Shown piece after piece: positions 43,896 to 52,954 of a stretch of 64,000 nucleotides of DNA. Position 1 is the first letter of the stretch. Every line of letters begins with the position of its first letter. The notes beneath the pieces were generated by a model. That model was not told the origin of the DNA and ran no database searches. It worked only from the letters and a program-made list of their open reading frames with translations. Position numbers and translations under genes: made by a program. This DNA is from Astragalus membranaceus. Its lineage: Eukaryota > Streptophyta > Magnoliopsida > Fabales > Fabaceae. Location: contig CM076854.1 of NCBI GenBank assembly GCA_039519185.1, positions 76,131,948 to 76,195,947 of the forward strand. Direction: 5' to 3'.

Positions 43896-45448
43896 AGGCA
43901 GCAACACAAATACTGGCGCAGGCAGCAACATTGGCGCACATAAGCAACACCCACCGAGACAACTCCAAAATGACACGTGCAAAAATAAAACCACTCGAGC
44001 CAAAATGCTTAAAATTGAATTTGGTCACATGAATACAAAATATGGCACGGTAAAATGTGCCCAGAAATTGAAATTTCACCCAAAATCCCATTTACGCACA
44101 CATAAGCAACACACTTGCAGCAACAGAATTTCAGCAACAGTTTTAGCAACACAACATCAAACATATGGTGCCCTAGGCGCCCATGCCACAACCAAAAATG
44201 GATTTTTCAGCCACAAATCATGATGATCACGCATGCATCACTAATCAAACACGAATTTACACACAATCAAGGGCGTGAAATAGATCTAGGGTTCTCTAAC
44301 TTACAACCTATCATGAGCATCTATTATATAGAAAGATAGAACTCCCCTAACCTCGAATTCGAAGATTAGAAGCCCTAGAGACGGTCACGAACGGAATCAC
44401 GGCAACAAGATCACGCCCCTTCCTCCTCCTTGCTTGCGGCCTTCTCTTCTCTTCCTTTCTCTCTACGGCGCCCTTCTCTTCTCCTTTCTCTCTTCTCAAT
44501 TTCGCAAATGCCTCCCAAAACCCTAGCCCCCAATTGACTTAGCCACATTCGCATATCACTTGGATCATGGGCTTGGGCTTTTCACTTAAGCCCAGCTCAT
44601 CCAAGTGGCGCCTCCTTTTCCTAATACCACCACAAAATTACTAAAATTTTAATTAATTTTAGGGAATGAAATGTTTAAGTAAGGGGTAGTTTTGTCTTTT
44701 ACCATGCCCCTTCATACATACCCATCCAGCTGAACAAGTTAGAACAACACACTTCATTTCCATCTTTTTCTGAAAAATCAAAAACAAGAACCAAGAGGAG
44801 AGAAAGAGAGAGGGTGCGAATGGGAGAGGAAGGGAAGAGGTGAGGGTTTCCTCAAATCACCATACATGCTCAATCTTTTAACATATTCAGAATCAGCTCC
44901 TCATCTCCTTTCTAATGATACCAAAACTACAACCATCCTCCTCCTCCTTTTAAAATCACCATGAATGACCACAAAAGCTCCACTTGAACAAACTCTGAAA
45001 TCCACCCATTGCAAGTTCAACTAGAAGGTATTGGAACCAAATTCAGAAGCACTATCACGAATTAGAACAATCTAAGGAGTCATCTCAGTAGTTGGGTTTC
45101 AGTGGGGAGTGTTTCGGAGCGATTCCGGAGATAGTTCGTGAGTTGGTGTTGTGATCGAGTCCGAGGAGAGTTCGTGGTTCTCGGGAACGGTCGAATCCTT
45201 GAAGTCTCGGTAAATAGGTGAGTTCTATAACTCACTAGGAAATCATGGTTATGAGTGTGTATGTTGATTGGTTTCGTGATTGTGTGAATCGATTGTGATG
45301 ATTGATTATATGTTAGTTGATTGAATTGGACTGGATATTATATCTGTTTTGATGTCACGGAAGTCGTAGAAAGTCTCGGCCTCGGATTGAAAGCGGAACG
45401 GGACAAAATTACTTTTCGAAAACCTGTTTTTCAGCCCATCAGACATCC

Positions 45449-45532
45449 ATCGCGTCGCGACACGATCCCATCGCGTCGCGACACGATCCCATCGCGTCGC
45501 GACACGATCCCATCGCGTCGCGGCCATGTTTA
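45449..45532. repeat. 21-bp CpG repeat, four copies, in the 3' LTR
   Basis: The unit atcgcgtcgcgacacgatccc is repeated four times; the last copy has changed to gcgtcgcggcc. Two further TCGCGTCGC sites follow at about 45561 and 45583. Confidence 0.9.
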
Positions 45533-46723
45533 TTTTTGTGACGCAAATGTTTCTATTACTTTTCGCGTCGCAACAGAATCTGTTCGCGTCGCGATTTAGT
45601 GCTATTTTTCAGCAAACCCTAATGATTTTGTTTTCGCTATAACTTTTGATCCGGTGGTCCGATTTAAGTGTTCTCAGGTGCGTTAGAAATCTTACTGAAA
45701 GGCCAAACCAAACATGTAATAAAAATGTTATGATGTTATGATGATTTAGTTATGCAATCATAATGTTGAGTATGGGTGATACATTATGATTTGGATTGAA
45801 TGGTGAATAATTATAGGTCAAGTTAACAACCTTCGTAAGCCGTGTGAGATCACTTAACGATAAGACCAAGTTAGTATCAAGACCATGTTATGTTTAAATT
45901 CATTGTTATGCTCAGCTCAGTGTTGTGTTTACAGATCATTGTTCACTGCTCATTGTTCAAGGTATATTAAAATATATACATCAGGTTAGGGTGACGACCC
46001 TATTTAAGTTTAGTGTGCTAGGGGAGGGGAAGTCATGAGCCCTATGAACCTAGGCCCCATGAGGTTTGCCCACTAGCGATTAGTGGATTGGGTTCACCGG
46101 GAGCTTATTTTTCCAAGTGACCGGTGACATGCTAAAAATCATTGTTCATTGTTCAAGTGTTGCCACTTGTAACTGCTTATGAGGGTTATGAGAACAACGT
46201 TTATGTTAGCCACATAGTCAAATAGGAAGACTATGAGTTAAGAATTTAGAATAACGAATCAAGCATAGTTGAACCGAGAGAGTTAGTAAGGGGTCTCGAT
46301 AGAACTCACTGAGACAAGTTGTCTCACCCAATCCATATTGTTGTTTTTCAGAATTGCAGGCTAAGTTGAAGACGACGAGGCATGGTCATGGAGACGCTTG
46401 AGGAGTTGCTGACGCTGTTTATTTTGTCATATTATGTATATCTGTATTTCAGTTTCCTTTGTATCTTAAGACGATTCGATTGTACGACTTATGTCTTTCA
46501 AGTTGTAAATCGCTTCCGCACACTTTCTATTTTGGTACTGAACACTAGTTGAGCGGTGTAAGAACTTTTAAGTATTTTTCATGTTATGTAACGCCTTTGA
46601 TGGTTTTTAGCATCGAAGTTTTAGTATGTGTTCTGTATTTAAAACAGGAAGTACTCTGATATATGCCAGTAGTGCATTTCGGTGGTTTCTACAAGTTAGA
46701 AATTATCAGGGTGTTACATTTCC

Positions 46724-47144
46724 TCTAGGGTCATCATAAGCCGTTGGAGCGAAACGAGCTTCCAACGCCGTCAAGAATTGATTCCACGAAACAATCTGAT
46801 GGTTTGCGATACATCCCTTGGTACCAAGCCAAGGCAGGCCCATCAAGATAAAATGATGCAATTGTAATGCGATCTTCCTCCGCCGTCTGATGGTATGTGA
46901 AGAATTGTGAAATTTTAAAGATCCATCCGTGTGCGTCGGAACCGTCAAAGCGAGGAACATCAAGTTTGAGTCGTGGCCGGAACGACGCTTCTCCCCTTGA
47001 AGGTGAGCGAACGGAACCAATGGAAGTATTGTCCTCTAATCGTTTGAGGATGGCCTCAAAACGAGCATCAATGTGGGTGGTGAGTGAATTGAGTTGCCTG
47101 GCGAGCTCCTCAACCCGATCTGGTGGTGGGCGTGCATTGGTCAT
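46724..47144 (-). pseudogene. Chromovirus B gag N-terminus
   Basis: It starts at ATG 47144 (MTNARPPPD) and runs through DVPRFDGSDAHGWIFKISQF and LDGPALAWYQGMYR, the usual gag core of this group, to the insertion site of the Tekay-like element. It continues at 35863. A frame change lies near 46800. Confidence 0.82.
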
Positions 47145-47180
47145 TTGTGCAAGAGGGAGTAATCTCAATGAAAGCACCAA

Positions 47181-47342
47181 TGATATAGAGAAAGGAATTG
47201 AGTCTGAAATTATTTCATTGATGCCTCAGCATGAACTAGTACAAGGCTATATAAACGAAATACAAAATGTAACTGCTGTCAGAACATAACAGAAGGCATA
47301 GGAATAGGAATGATTGCTATAATGGAGATTTATTTGTAAACA
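47181..47342 (-). repeat. LTR shared by chromovirus B (5') and C (3')
   Basis: It is about 162 bp and collinear with 31542-31765, but lacks about 41 bases near the primer side and about 20 near the other end. It keeps the minus-strand TATA (ctatataaacg on plus). Confidence 0.68.
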
Positions 47343-47480
47343 ATGTGATCTTTCAGTTTAGATGGAAGCTTCCTTGTGCGAATGGGCCTTGAACCAGCAG
47401 CAGTGTGATTGGGCCTTGATTCCGCAGCATTAGCAGCAACTTGGGTGCTTGTATTATCATCAATTTGTGGGTTTGTATCA
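47343..47480 (-). pseudogene. Chromovirus C fragment, pol C-terminus
   Basis: It matches the last about 140 bases of bodies A and B (NPQIDDNTSTQVA, then the ESxPI-type tail) and breaks off at gtttgtatcat, where the other copies continue into the chromodomain. It shows that a third unit once followed in tandem. Confidence 0.75.
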
Positions 47481-47876
47481 TGTACAACAATGATGTTGTC
47501 ACATCCGCCATCATCGTTGTTCCTCGGACAAAGGTATGTGTCACTTCTTATTCTTCTCTTTTATTTAGCAAAAGTTTGATCCTGTTGATTTTTATTTTGA
47601 TAAAATGAGCCTGTTGAAATTTCCTATTACATTTGTTGATATATATTTTTTGAGAAATTTTGGGGTCGAGAATCAATTCTATTAGAGGCAACTAAATAAG
47701 AGCTTTTGAAATTTTTTGCAATTTTCGTACTATTTTGCATTATTGAAGTGAAAATAATTTCCATACATCTCTACCTTGGTATTAACTATTATATTTGTTA
47801 CTAAGAGAAATACGTATATATAATAACGTTTTTTTTGACTCAACGTATAATTACTTTTTAGATTTGTTAAAATTTA

Positions 47877-48202
47877 GGGCCCGTTTGTTACGGATTAAAA
47901 ATTAAGTGATTTTTCTATTAAATAATTTAGAGATTAGTTTTTAGAGATTTTTAAGAAACTGAGAAGTTGTTTTGTGTTTGTGTAACATACTGGAAATCAC
48001 TTATTTTAAAAATATCAGTCTTAAAAAACTGATTTTTATGAGAAGCAACTCAAAACAGCTTCTCATATGAAGCAGTTTTTAGATTATTTTCAGCTTTTAT
48101 TATTTTAAAAATCTTTGACAAACGGACAACATGTCGTCATAAGTGATTATTTTTTAAAAAAAATGATTTTTTTTTTAAAATAAGCCATAACAAACAGGCT
48201 TT
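47877..48202. mobile_element. hAT-like MITE
   Basis: The ends are imperfect inverted repeats: gcccgtttgttacgg on the left and, inverted, gcctgtttgttatgg on the right. This resembles the common hAT-type end. The interior is AT-rich without coding. A clear 8-bp duplication was not found. Confidence 0.45.
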
Positions 48203-48205
48203 TAG

Positions 48206-48520
48206 GTTGGGCATAACTCAACCTTATAAAATCGGTTTGCAAAGTGAGAGATGCATCTCACTTATAAAATCATTTTCAGGTCATGTGAGATTGGATTTTT
48301 CCCAACACACTCTCTCACGCCTAACACTATTGGGCTTGAGTTTTGAAAAATAATGGTGGGTGGCTCGATGGTTCTTGGATATACTCTGATATCATCTTAG
48401 AATTTTTGTTGGTACTAACTCAACTCTATAAAATCATCTTATAGCGTGAGGGATGACTTCCACTTTTAAGCATTTATTTCGAGCCATATATTTTTTTTTG
48501 GTGAGAATTTTTTCAAGCCA
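48206..48520 (+). repeat. Dispersed plant repeat of the 'aactcaacctTataaaatcgg' type
   Basis: Phrases such as ataactcaaccttataaaat, acacactctctcacgcc and ctctgatatcatcttagaa form a module seen repeatedly in legume intergenic DNA. A second partial start (aactcaactctataaaatca) follows. Its class cannot be decided from this copy. Confidence 0.4.
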
Positions 48521-49578
48521 TATTATATCCAAAATGTGACTTGAGTTTCCCCAACAATGTTGTGCGAAAATATATATTTCTTAACATTCTCTCTCTTCCC
48601 CAACAATATTGGTGCCAAACAATATATTTAGTTTGTCGATATATTTACTTTTTAAATAATGGAGCCTCCATGTTCACGAGGAAGCATCTAGCAAATTAAA
48701 GCTTTTATCTTGGAGTTGGTTTTCAAGTACGGTGCTCCACTACAAAGTTGTTTCAAATATTGGTGTTCAATTATGGCAAAATTGTTTAACATGCTCATAT
48801 TCATTACAACTAACGTGGCAATAAACTAAGGAAAGCATGGAATTTTTTATTACATCTATGACATTAACTTTTCTAGATAAGAGCATGTCTATAAAATTAC
48901 AAAGACACATAGCTTCAAATTTTAATTTAACATGATTTTATATAAACTTAGAAAGCATTATTGGGTTTATTTAAATTTTGAAGTGTTGATAAAATTTCAG
49001 GCAAAGGTGCGTAACCAAAAAGAAAAAGTTGGGTCAATAATGTGGATATTGAATTATTCAGCCTAACCCCAAAGCCTGTTGATGATGAATTATACAAAAT
49101 CTCACCAGAGTTTCCCTATACGAAAGTTAAAAAGGTTTAGCCCCCACACACCTTTATCTTTTTCATCATATAGCTGAGATATACTTTGATTTATGATTAT
49201 TTTCATTTACCTACTTTCTACTCTTTTCTCGAGCTTTTGCATCTTTTAATAAAGTGTTGATAATTTTACTTTCTGTTTCTAACTTGTGTTTGGATGTGTT
49301 TTTTCCCTCATTAATTTTATTGTATGCAGAGGAGAGGGCTATGTTTCTTTTGTGGTTTTTACCCAACATGTATTGCATGAAACCTGAAGAAGTGATATCG
49401 AGAGAGCCAATGGACATAGTAGATATGTGAAATAGAGGAATAGTTAATTTAACTTGATGATGCTTATATAAATGAAGCATATTTATTGGTTCAACAAGAA
49501 TATTATGATAGTTGTGATTTTTATGGGAAGGTCTTGCCAATTAAAGGGCTTTTGTTCTTTCATATTTTGGGTAATTTA

Positions 49579-49594
49579 GTCTTGGAGATAATGG
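49579..49594 (+). repeat. Left target duplication of the LINE
   Basis: GTCTTGGAGATAATGG, repeated exactly at 52546-52561 after the poly-A tail. Confidence 0.93.
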
Positions 49595-52364
49595 CCCCTG
49601 GCCCGGATGGTTTTGGCGCTTTCTTTTTTCAGCATTACTGGGACATCATCGCTGAAGATATGGTGAGCGCGGTTCAGCAATTCTTCAAGCATGGATGGAT
49701 GCTTCCGAATTTTAATTCTAATTTGGTGGTCCTATCGCTCTTCAATGGTGTTGACAGTATTGAGAAATTCCGGCCTATCGCTCTTGCTAACTTTAAGTTT
49801 AAGATTATCACTAAGGTGCTTGCTGACCGTCCCTCCAGAATTGCTCCCCGTATCGTTTCATCTCAGCAACGTGGTTTTATTCAAGGTAGAAACATTTCGG
49901 ATTGTATCTGCTTAACTTCTGAAGCCATTAATATGCTGAATAACAGGTCCTTTGGTGGTAATATGGCTTTTAAGGTTGATGTCACAAAAGCTTTTGACAC
50001 TTTGGATTGGAATTTCCTTCTGCGAGTTCTCAAGGCTTTTGGTTTTAGTAGTAAATTCTGAGATTGGGTTAATGTTCTTTTGCACTCTGCAAAGCTTTCG
50101 ATCTCAGTCAATGGCAAGCCCTCTGGGTACTTTAGTTGCAAGCGGGGTGTGCGTCAAGGGGATCCCCTCTCCCCCCTTCTTTTCTGCTTGGCTGAGGAGG
50201 TTTTGAGCAGAGGCATCTCCAATCTGGTGCAGGATGGGGACCTCCAGTTAATCAATGGTCCTAGAGGTACTCAGGTTCGCTCTCATACCCTTTATGCTGA
50301 TGACATCATGATTTTTTGCAGAGCTTCGCAGAGAAATCTCCATAATCTCCTCAACTTATTTACTAAGTATGGTGAAGCTTCTGGTCAGATTGTTAACTCT
50401 AGCAAATCTACAGTTCATTTGGGCGCCATTCCCAATACCCGGCAGCGTCGCATTGCCATTATCCTGGGCTTCTCTATTGGCCAGTTGCCGTTCACATACT
50501 TGGGTATTCCAATTTTCAAAGGTAAGCCAAAAGCTGTTTATTTAATGCCAATCGCTGACAAGATTAAAGCCAAGTTATCAGCGTGGAAAGCTTCCCTCAT
50601 TTCTATTGCCGGAAGAGTGCAACTGGTCAAGTCGGTTGTGCAAAGTATGTTAATTTACAGCTTCCTGATTTACAAATGGCCTTCATCTCTGTTGAATACT
50701 GTGGATTCTTGGATTAGAAATTTCATTTGGTCTGGTGACGTCAATCAGCGTAAAGTGGTTACTGTGGCTTGGCATAAGGTTTGTAGACCAACCGCTGAGG
50801 GGGGTCTTGGGATTAGGTCCCTCAAAGACACTAATAAGGCAACCTGTCTTAAGCTTAGCTGGGAGCTCAACATTTCCCAGAACAGCTGGGCTGTTCTGTT
50901 AAGATCTAGGGTCTTCAGAAATAATACTGCGATCTCTTATCATATCAGTTCTTCTTTGTGGGGTCATTTGCGTGATCATCTTTCCTTCATCCAAGAAAAC
51001 TGCATTTGGCAAATTGGTAAAGGTGACTGTATCAACTTTTGGCTTGATCCTTGGCTGTCGGCCCCTCTTGTAAATCTTCTTAATGTCCCTGAGCATCGCC
51101 AGCTCTATCTCAAGGCCCGTGTTTGTGACTTCATTCAGAATGGTCACTGGTGTATCCCTGCTTCTCTTTCCAATATCTTTCCTCAGCTGGCTCCTCTCCT
51201 TCATGAAAAAGATCTGCCTTCATTTGACTCTCAAGATCAGCTGATTTGGAAAAACTCTACCGATGGTATCCTTACTTTTAAAACTGCTTATCTTTATTTC
51301 AGGCCTGTTGGGCAACCTAGTAGGTGGTTCAAGAATATTTGGCGAAGTGTTATTCCTCCATCCAAGTCTCTTCTTATGTGGCGCATCCTCCATCACCGTA
51401 TGCCAACTCATGAGCAGCTCAGAAGCCGTGGATGTGGTACTGTTTCCATGTGTAGTCTCTGTGAAGCGGACTAAGAGTCCTCCTTGCACCTTTTCTGTGA
51501 GTGTTCTTTCGATAAGCAGCTTTGGGATTGGCTTAGTGGCAAGCTCTCTCTTAATATTGATGTCCCCCCCCGGAGACAATTTTTGACGTCTGTCTGCGCC
51601 CCTAGTCGGACCAAGTTCAGGATGTTGTTTCCGCTGCGGTTATTAACGTTTTTTGGGCTATTTGGTTCTCTCGGAATCAGATTCGTTTTGACAACAAGAA
51701 GATCTTGCCCACTTACCTGAAAAATTTGATCATGGCAAATGTGTACATTTCTGGTAATCTCAGCAAGGGCTCCACGTCTAACTCCATGCAGGACTTTCAG
51801 ATTCTTAAGGGTTTTTCGGTTGAGTGCAAACCTCGTAAGGCTCCTACAAATATAGAGGTTATCTGGCAGTCTCCTCCTTCCTTTTGGGTTAAGTGTAATA
51901 CTGATGGCGCTGCGAGGGGGTCTCCTGGTTTAGCTGCCTGTGGGGGTATCTTTCGCGACAGTAATGCTGACTCTCTTGGCTGTTTTATGCTTCCTCTAGG
52001 TATAACTTACGCGCTTCATGCTGAACTTGTCGGGGTCATGGTCGCCATTGAAGTGGCTTTTCGAAAAGGTTGGCATCAGTTATGGATTGAGAGTGACTCT
52101 CAGCTTGTTGTTATGGCTTTCTCGTCTCACTCAATTGTGCCTTGGAATCTCTGCAATTGTTGGCTTAATTGCATGGGTCTGCTCAAATCAATGACTGTCA
52201 CTTGCACTCATATTTTTCGGGAAGGGAATCACTGCCCAGATAAGCTTGCGTATCATGGGATCAACCTGTCTGGTTTCCAATGGTGGAATTCGGTTCCCTA
52301 TTTCATTAAGGATGATTTTATCCGTAATAGGATTGGCCTTCCTTATTTTCGTTTCAGGAAATAA
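49595..52364 (+). pseudogene. LINE RT, zinc-binding and RNase H domains
   Basis: RT motifs in order: PGPDGF, FRPIALANFKFKIITKVLADR, QRGFIQGRNISD, VDVTKAFDTLDW, KRGVRQGDPLSPLLF, and the catalytic YADD (HTLYADDIMIF, near 50300). After the RT comes a zinc-binding RVT domain (about 51250-51540; PPSKSLLMWRILHHRMPT, CSLCEAD, HLFCECSF) and an RNase H (about 51890-52250; KCNTDGAARGSPGLA, ALHAELVGV, IESDSQLVV, REGNHCPDKLA). TGA at 50059, TAA at 51472 and a frameshift near 51590 inactivate it. Otherwise the frame is well kept, so the insertion is not very old. Confidence 0.92.
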
Positions 52365-52545
52365 TGTTTTATTTTTGTTCGCATGGGTTTCGGTATATGT
52401 CCCCCCATGTTTCTTGTATTTTTGTTTTTTGTTTATTAATGAAATAGGAGGGAGTACTCTTTCCTTCTAGATGTTTTTATCCCTAAGGAGGGTTTTGCAT
52501 CAGAAGGTTTTAACGAGGCTCCTTTCCTTTTTGTTTAAAAAAAAA
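49595..52545 (+). mobile_element. 5'-truncated L1-type LINE
   Basis: The 2951-bp insertion begins inside the RT domain (PGPDGFGAFFFQ), runs through RT, a zinc-binding RVT domain and a C-terminal RNase H, and ends in a short 3' UTR and an A-run (52537-52545). Exact 16-bp duplications flank it. 5' truncation, A-tail and long duplication are the marks of target-primed reverse transcription. ORF1 and the endonuclease are absent, so the copy could not move when it landed. Confidence 0.93.
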
Positions 52546-52561
52546 GTCTTGGAGATAATGG

Positions 52562-52954
52562 TGCTTGAAGCCTTGTTTAGACAATTAGGTTAGTGTCTTG
52601 ACGCTAGCTAGTTTGAATTTTGTGCTTAGTCGACTAATTGTTCACTCAGGCCGGCAATTAGTTAATTAGTTGTTTGTTCAACTGATAAACCGTTTGTTCA
52701 GTTTCTTAAGGGATGAGGGACTAAATCGCACTACTAAAAATAATCCCATTTCTTATCAAGCAATTAGCCATAAAAGTGACTATATTTCTTAGCTGCGAAT
52801 TCCTAAATTACTCCAAAGAGTGTCTGGTGTGGAAGGTTCAGTTTAAAACTATGGTTGTTTAATTCAATGGTGTGTTATAAATAATCTATACAAGTTTTAG
52901 GATATCAAATCATCTCAGCAATAAAACGGATAAACTCGTGCATGTCTTGTCTAC
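52562..52954. other. Unassigned sequence between LINE and Copia element
   Basis: AT-rich and without repeats that I can name. The first bases continue an open frame from before the LINE insertion for about ten codons. Nothing else is seen. Confidence 0.5.

Larger units (their letters stand above)
39566..44660 (-). mobile_element. Inverted Tekay-related LTR, truncated, carrying a solo LTR
   Basis: Read on the minus strand it ends CGGGTAGAAAAGGGGTGTTACA at 39566. Its start has been lost at the right junction near 44660. It shares the two-hairpin element (39914-39970), the gcatatgcccgcgagtgggttgca block and the 'agccactaagggc' repeats with the LTRs at 40947 and 61617, so it belongs to the same lineage. 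The solo LTR at 40947-43740 interrupts it inside a 24-bp tandem repeat. Confidence 0.78.
35864..46718 (+). mobile_element. Gag-only Tekay-like LTR retrotransposon with nested insertions in its 3' LTR
   Basis: The element runs from TGTAACATCCCC to GGGTGTTACA and is flanked by the exact 5-bp duplication TTTCC (35859-35863 and 46719-46723) within the gag of chromovirus B. The 5' LTR is 35864-38160. The internal region is only 1249 bp, with a primer site, one intact gag and a gaggacaaaatttttaaaagttgggatgaa tail. The 3' LTR (39410-39565 plus 44661-46718) is split by an inverted LTR that carries a solo LTR. Pol has been removed between gag and the 3' tract. Confidence 0.9.
39410..46718 (+). repeat. 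3' LTR of the gag-only element, split
   Basis: The LTR is in two parts, 39410-39565 and 44661-46718. About 30 bases present in the 5' LTR (36020-36050) are missing at the right junction. A 21-bp CpG repeat has four copies here (45449-45532) against two in the 5' LTR. Confidence 0.88.
16243..47480 (-). mobile_element. Tandem chromovirus series (Reina/Galadriel-like), A-LTR-B-LTR-C, split by nested insertions
   Basis: On the minus strand, two gag-pol bodies and the start of a third are joined head to tail through single LTRs at 31542-31765 and 47181-47342. A left LTR remnant is at 16243-16297. The bodies carry a gag zinc knuckle, aspartic protease, RT-RNase H, an integrase with a GPF-type motif and a C-terminal chromodomain. 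The short LTR (about 160-224 bp) fits the Reina group better than Tekay. Large insertions at 18638-29108 and 35864-46718 interrupt bodies A and B. All copies are defective. Confidence 0.82.
47480..49594 (+). other. Low-copy-looking DNA with possible exon fragments
   Basis: No retrotransposon motif is seen. Possible exon-like pieces: ATG at 47480 opening 18 codons that end at a good donor (aaag|gtatgtg, 47533); an open stretch of about 40 codons at about 49010-49137 (ELFSLTPKPVDDELYKISPE) ending at an aag|gt; an open stretch at about 49330-49431 after a tgtatgcag acceptor; and one from about 49460 that continues across the LINE insertion. They could be pieces of one broken host gene or chance frames. 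I do not recognise the product. Two small repeats lie inside. Confidence 0.3.

Noticed and set aside
43733..44091. Gln/Leu-rich frames on both strands
   Set aside because: They translate the 24-bp dyad tandem repeat.
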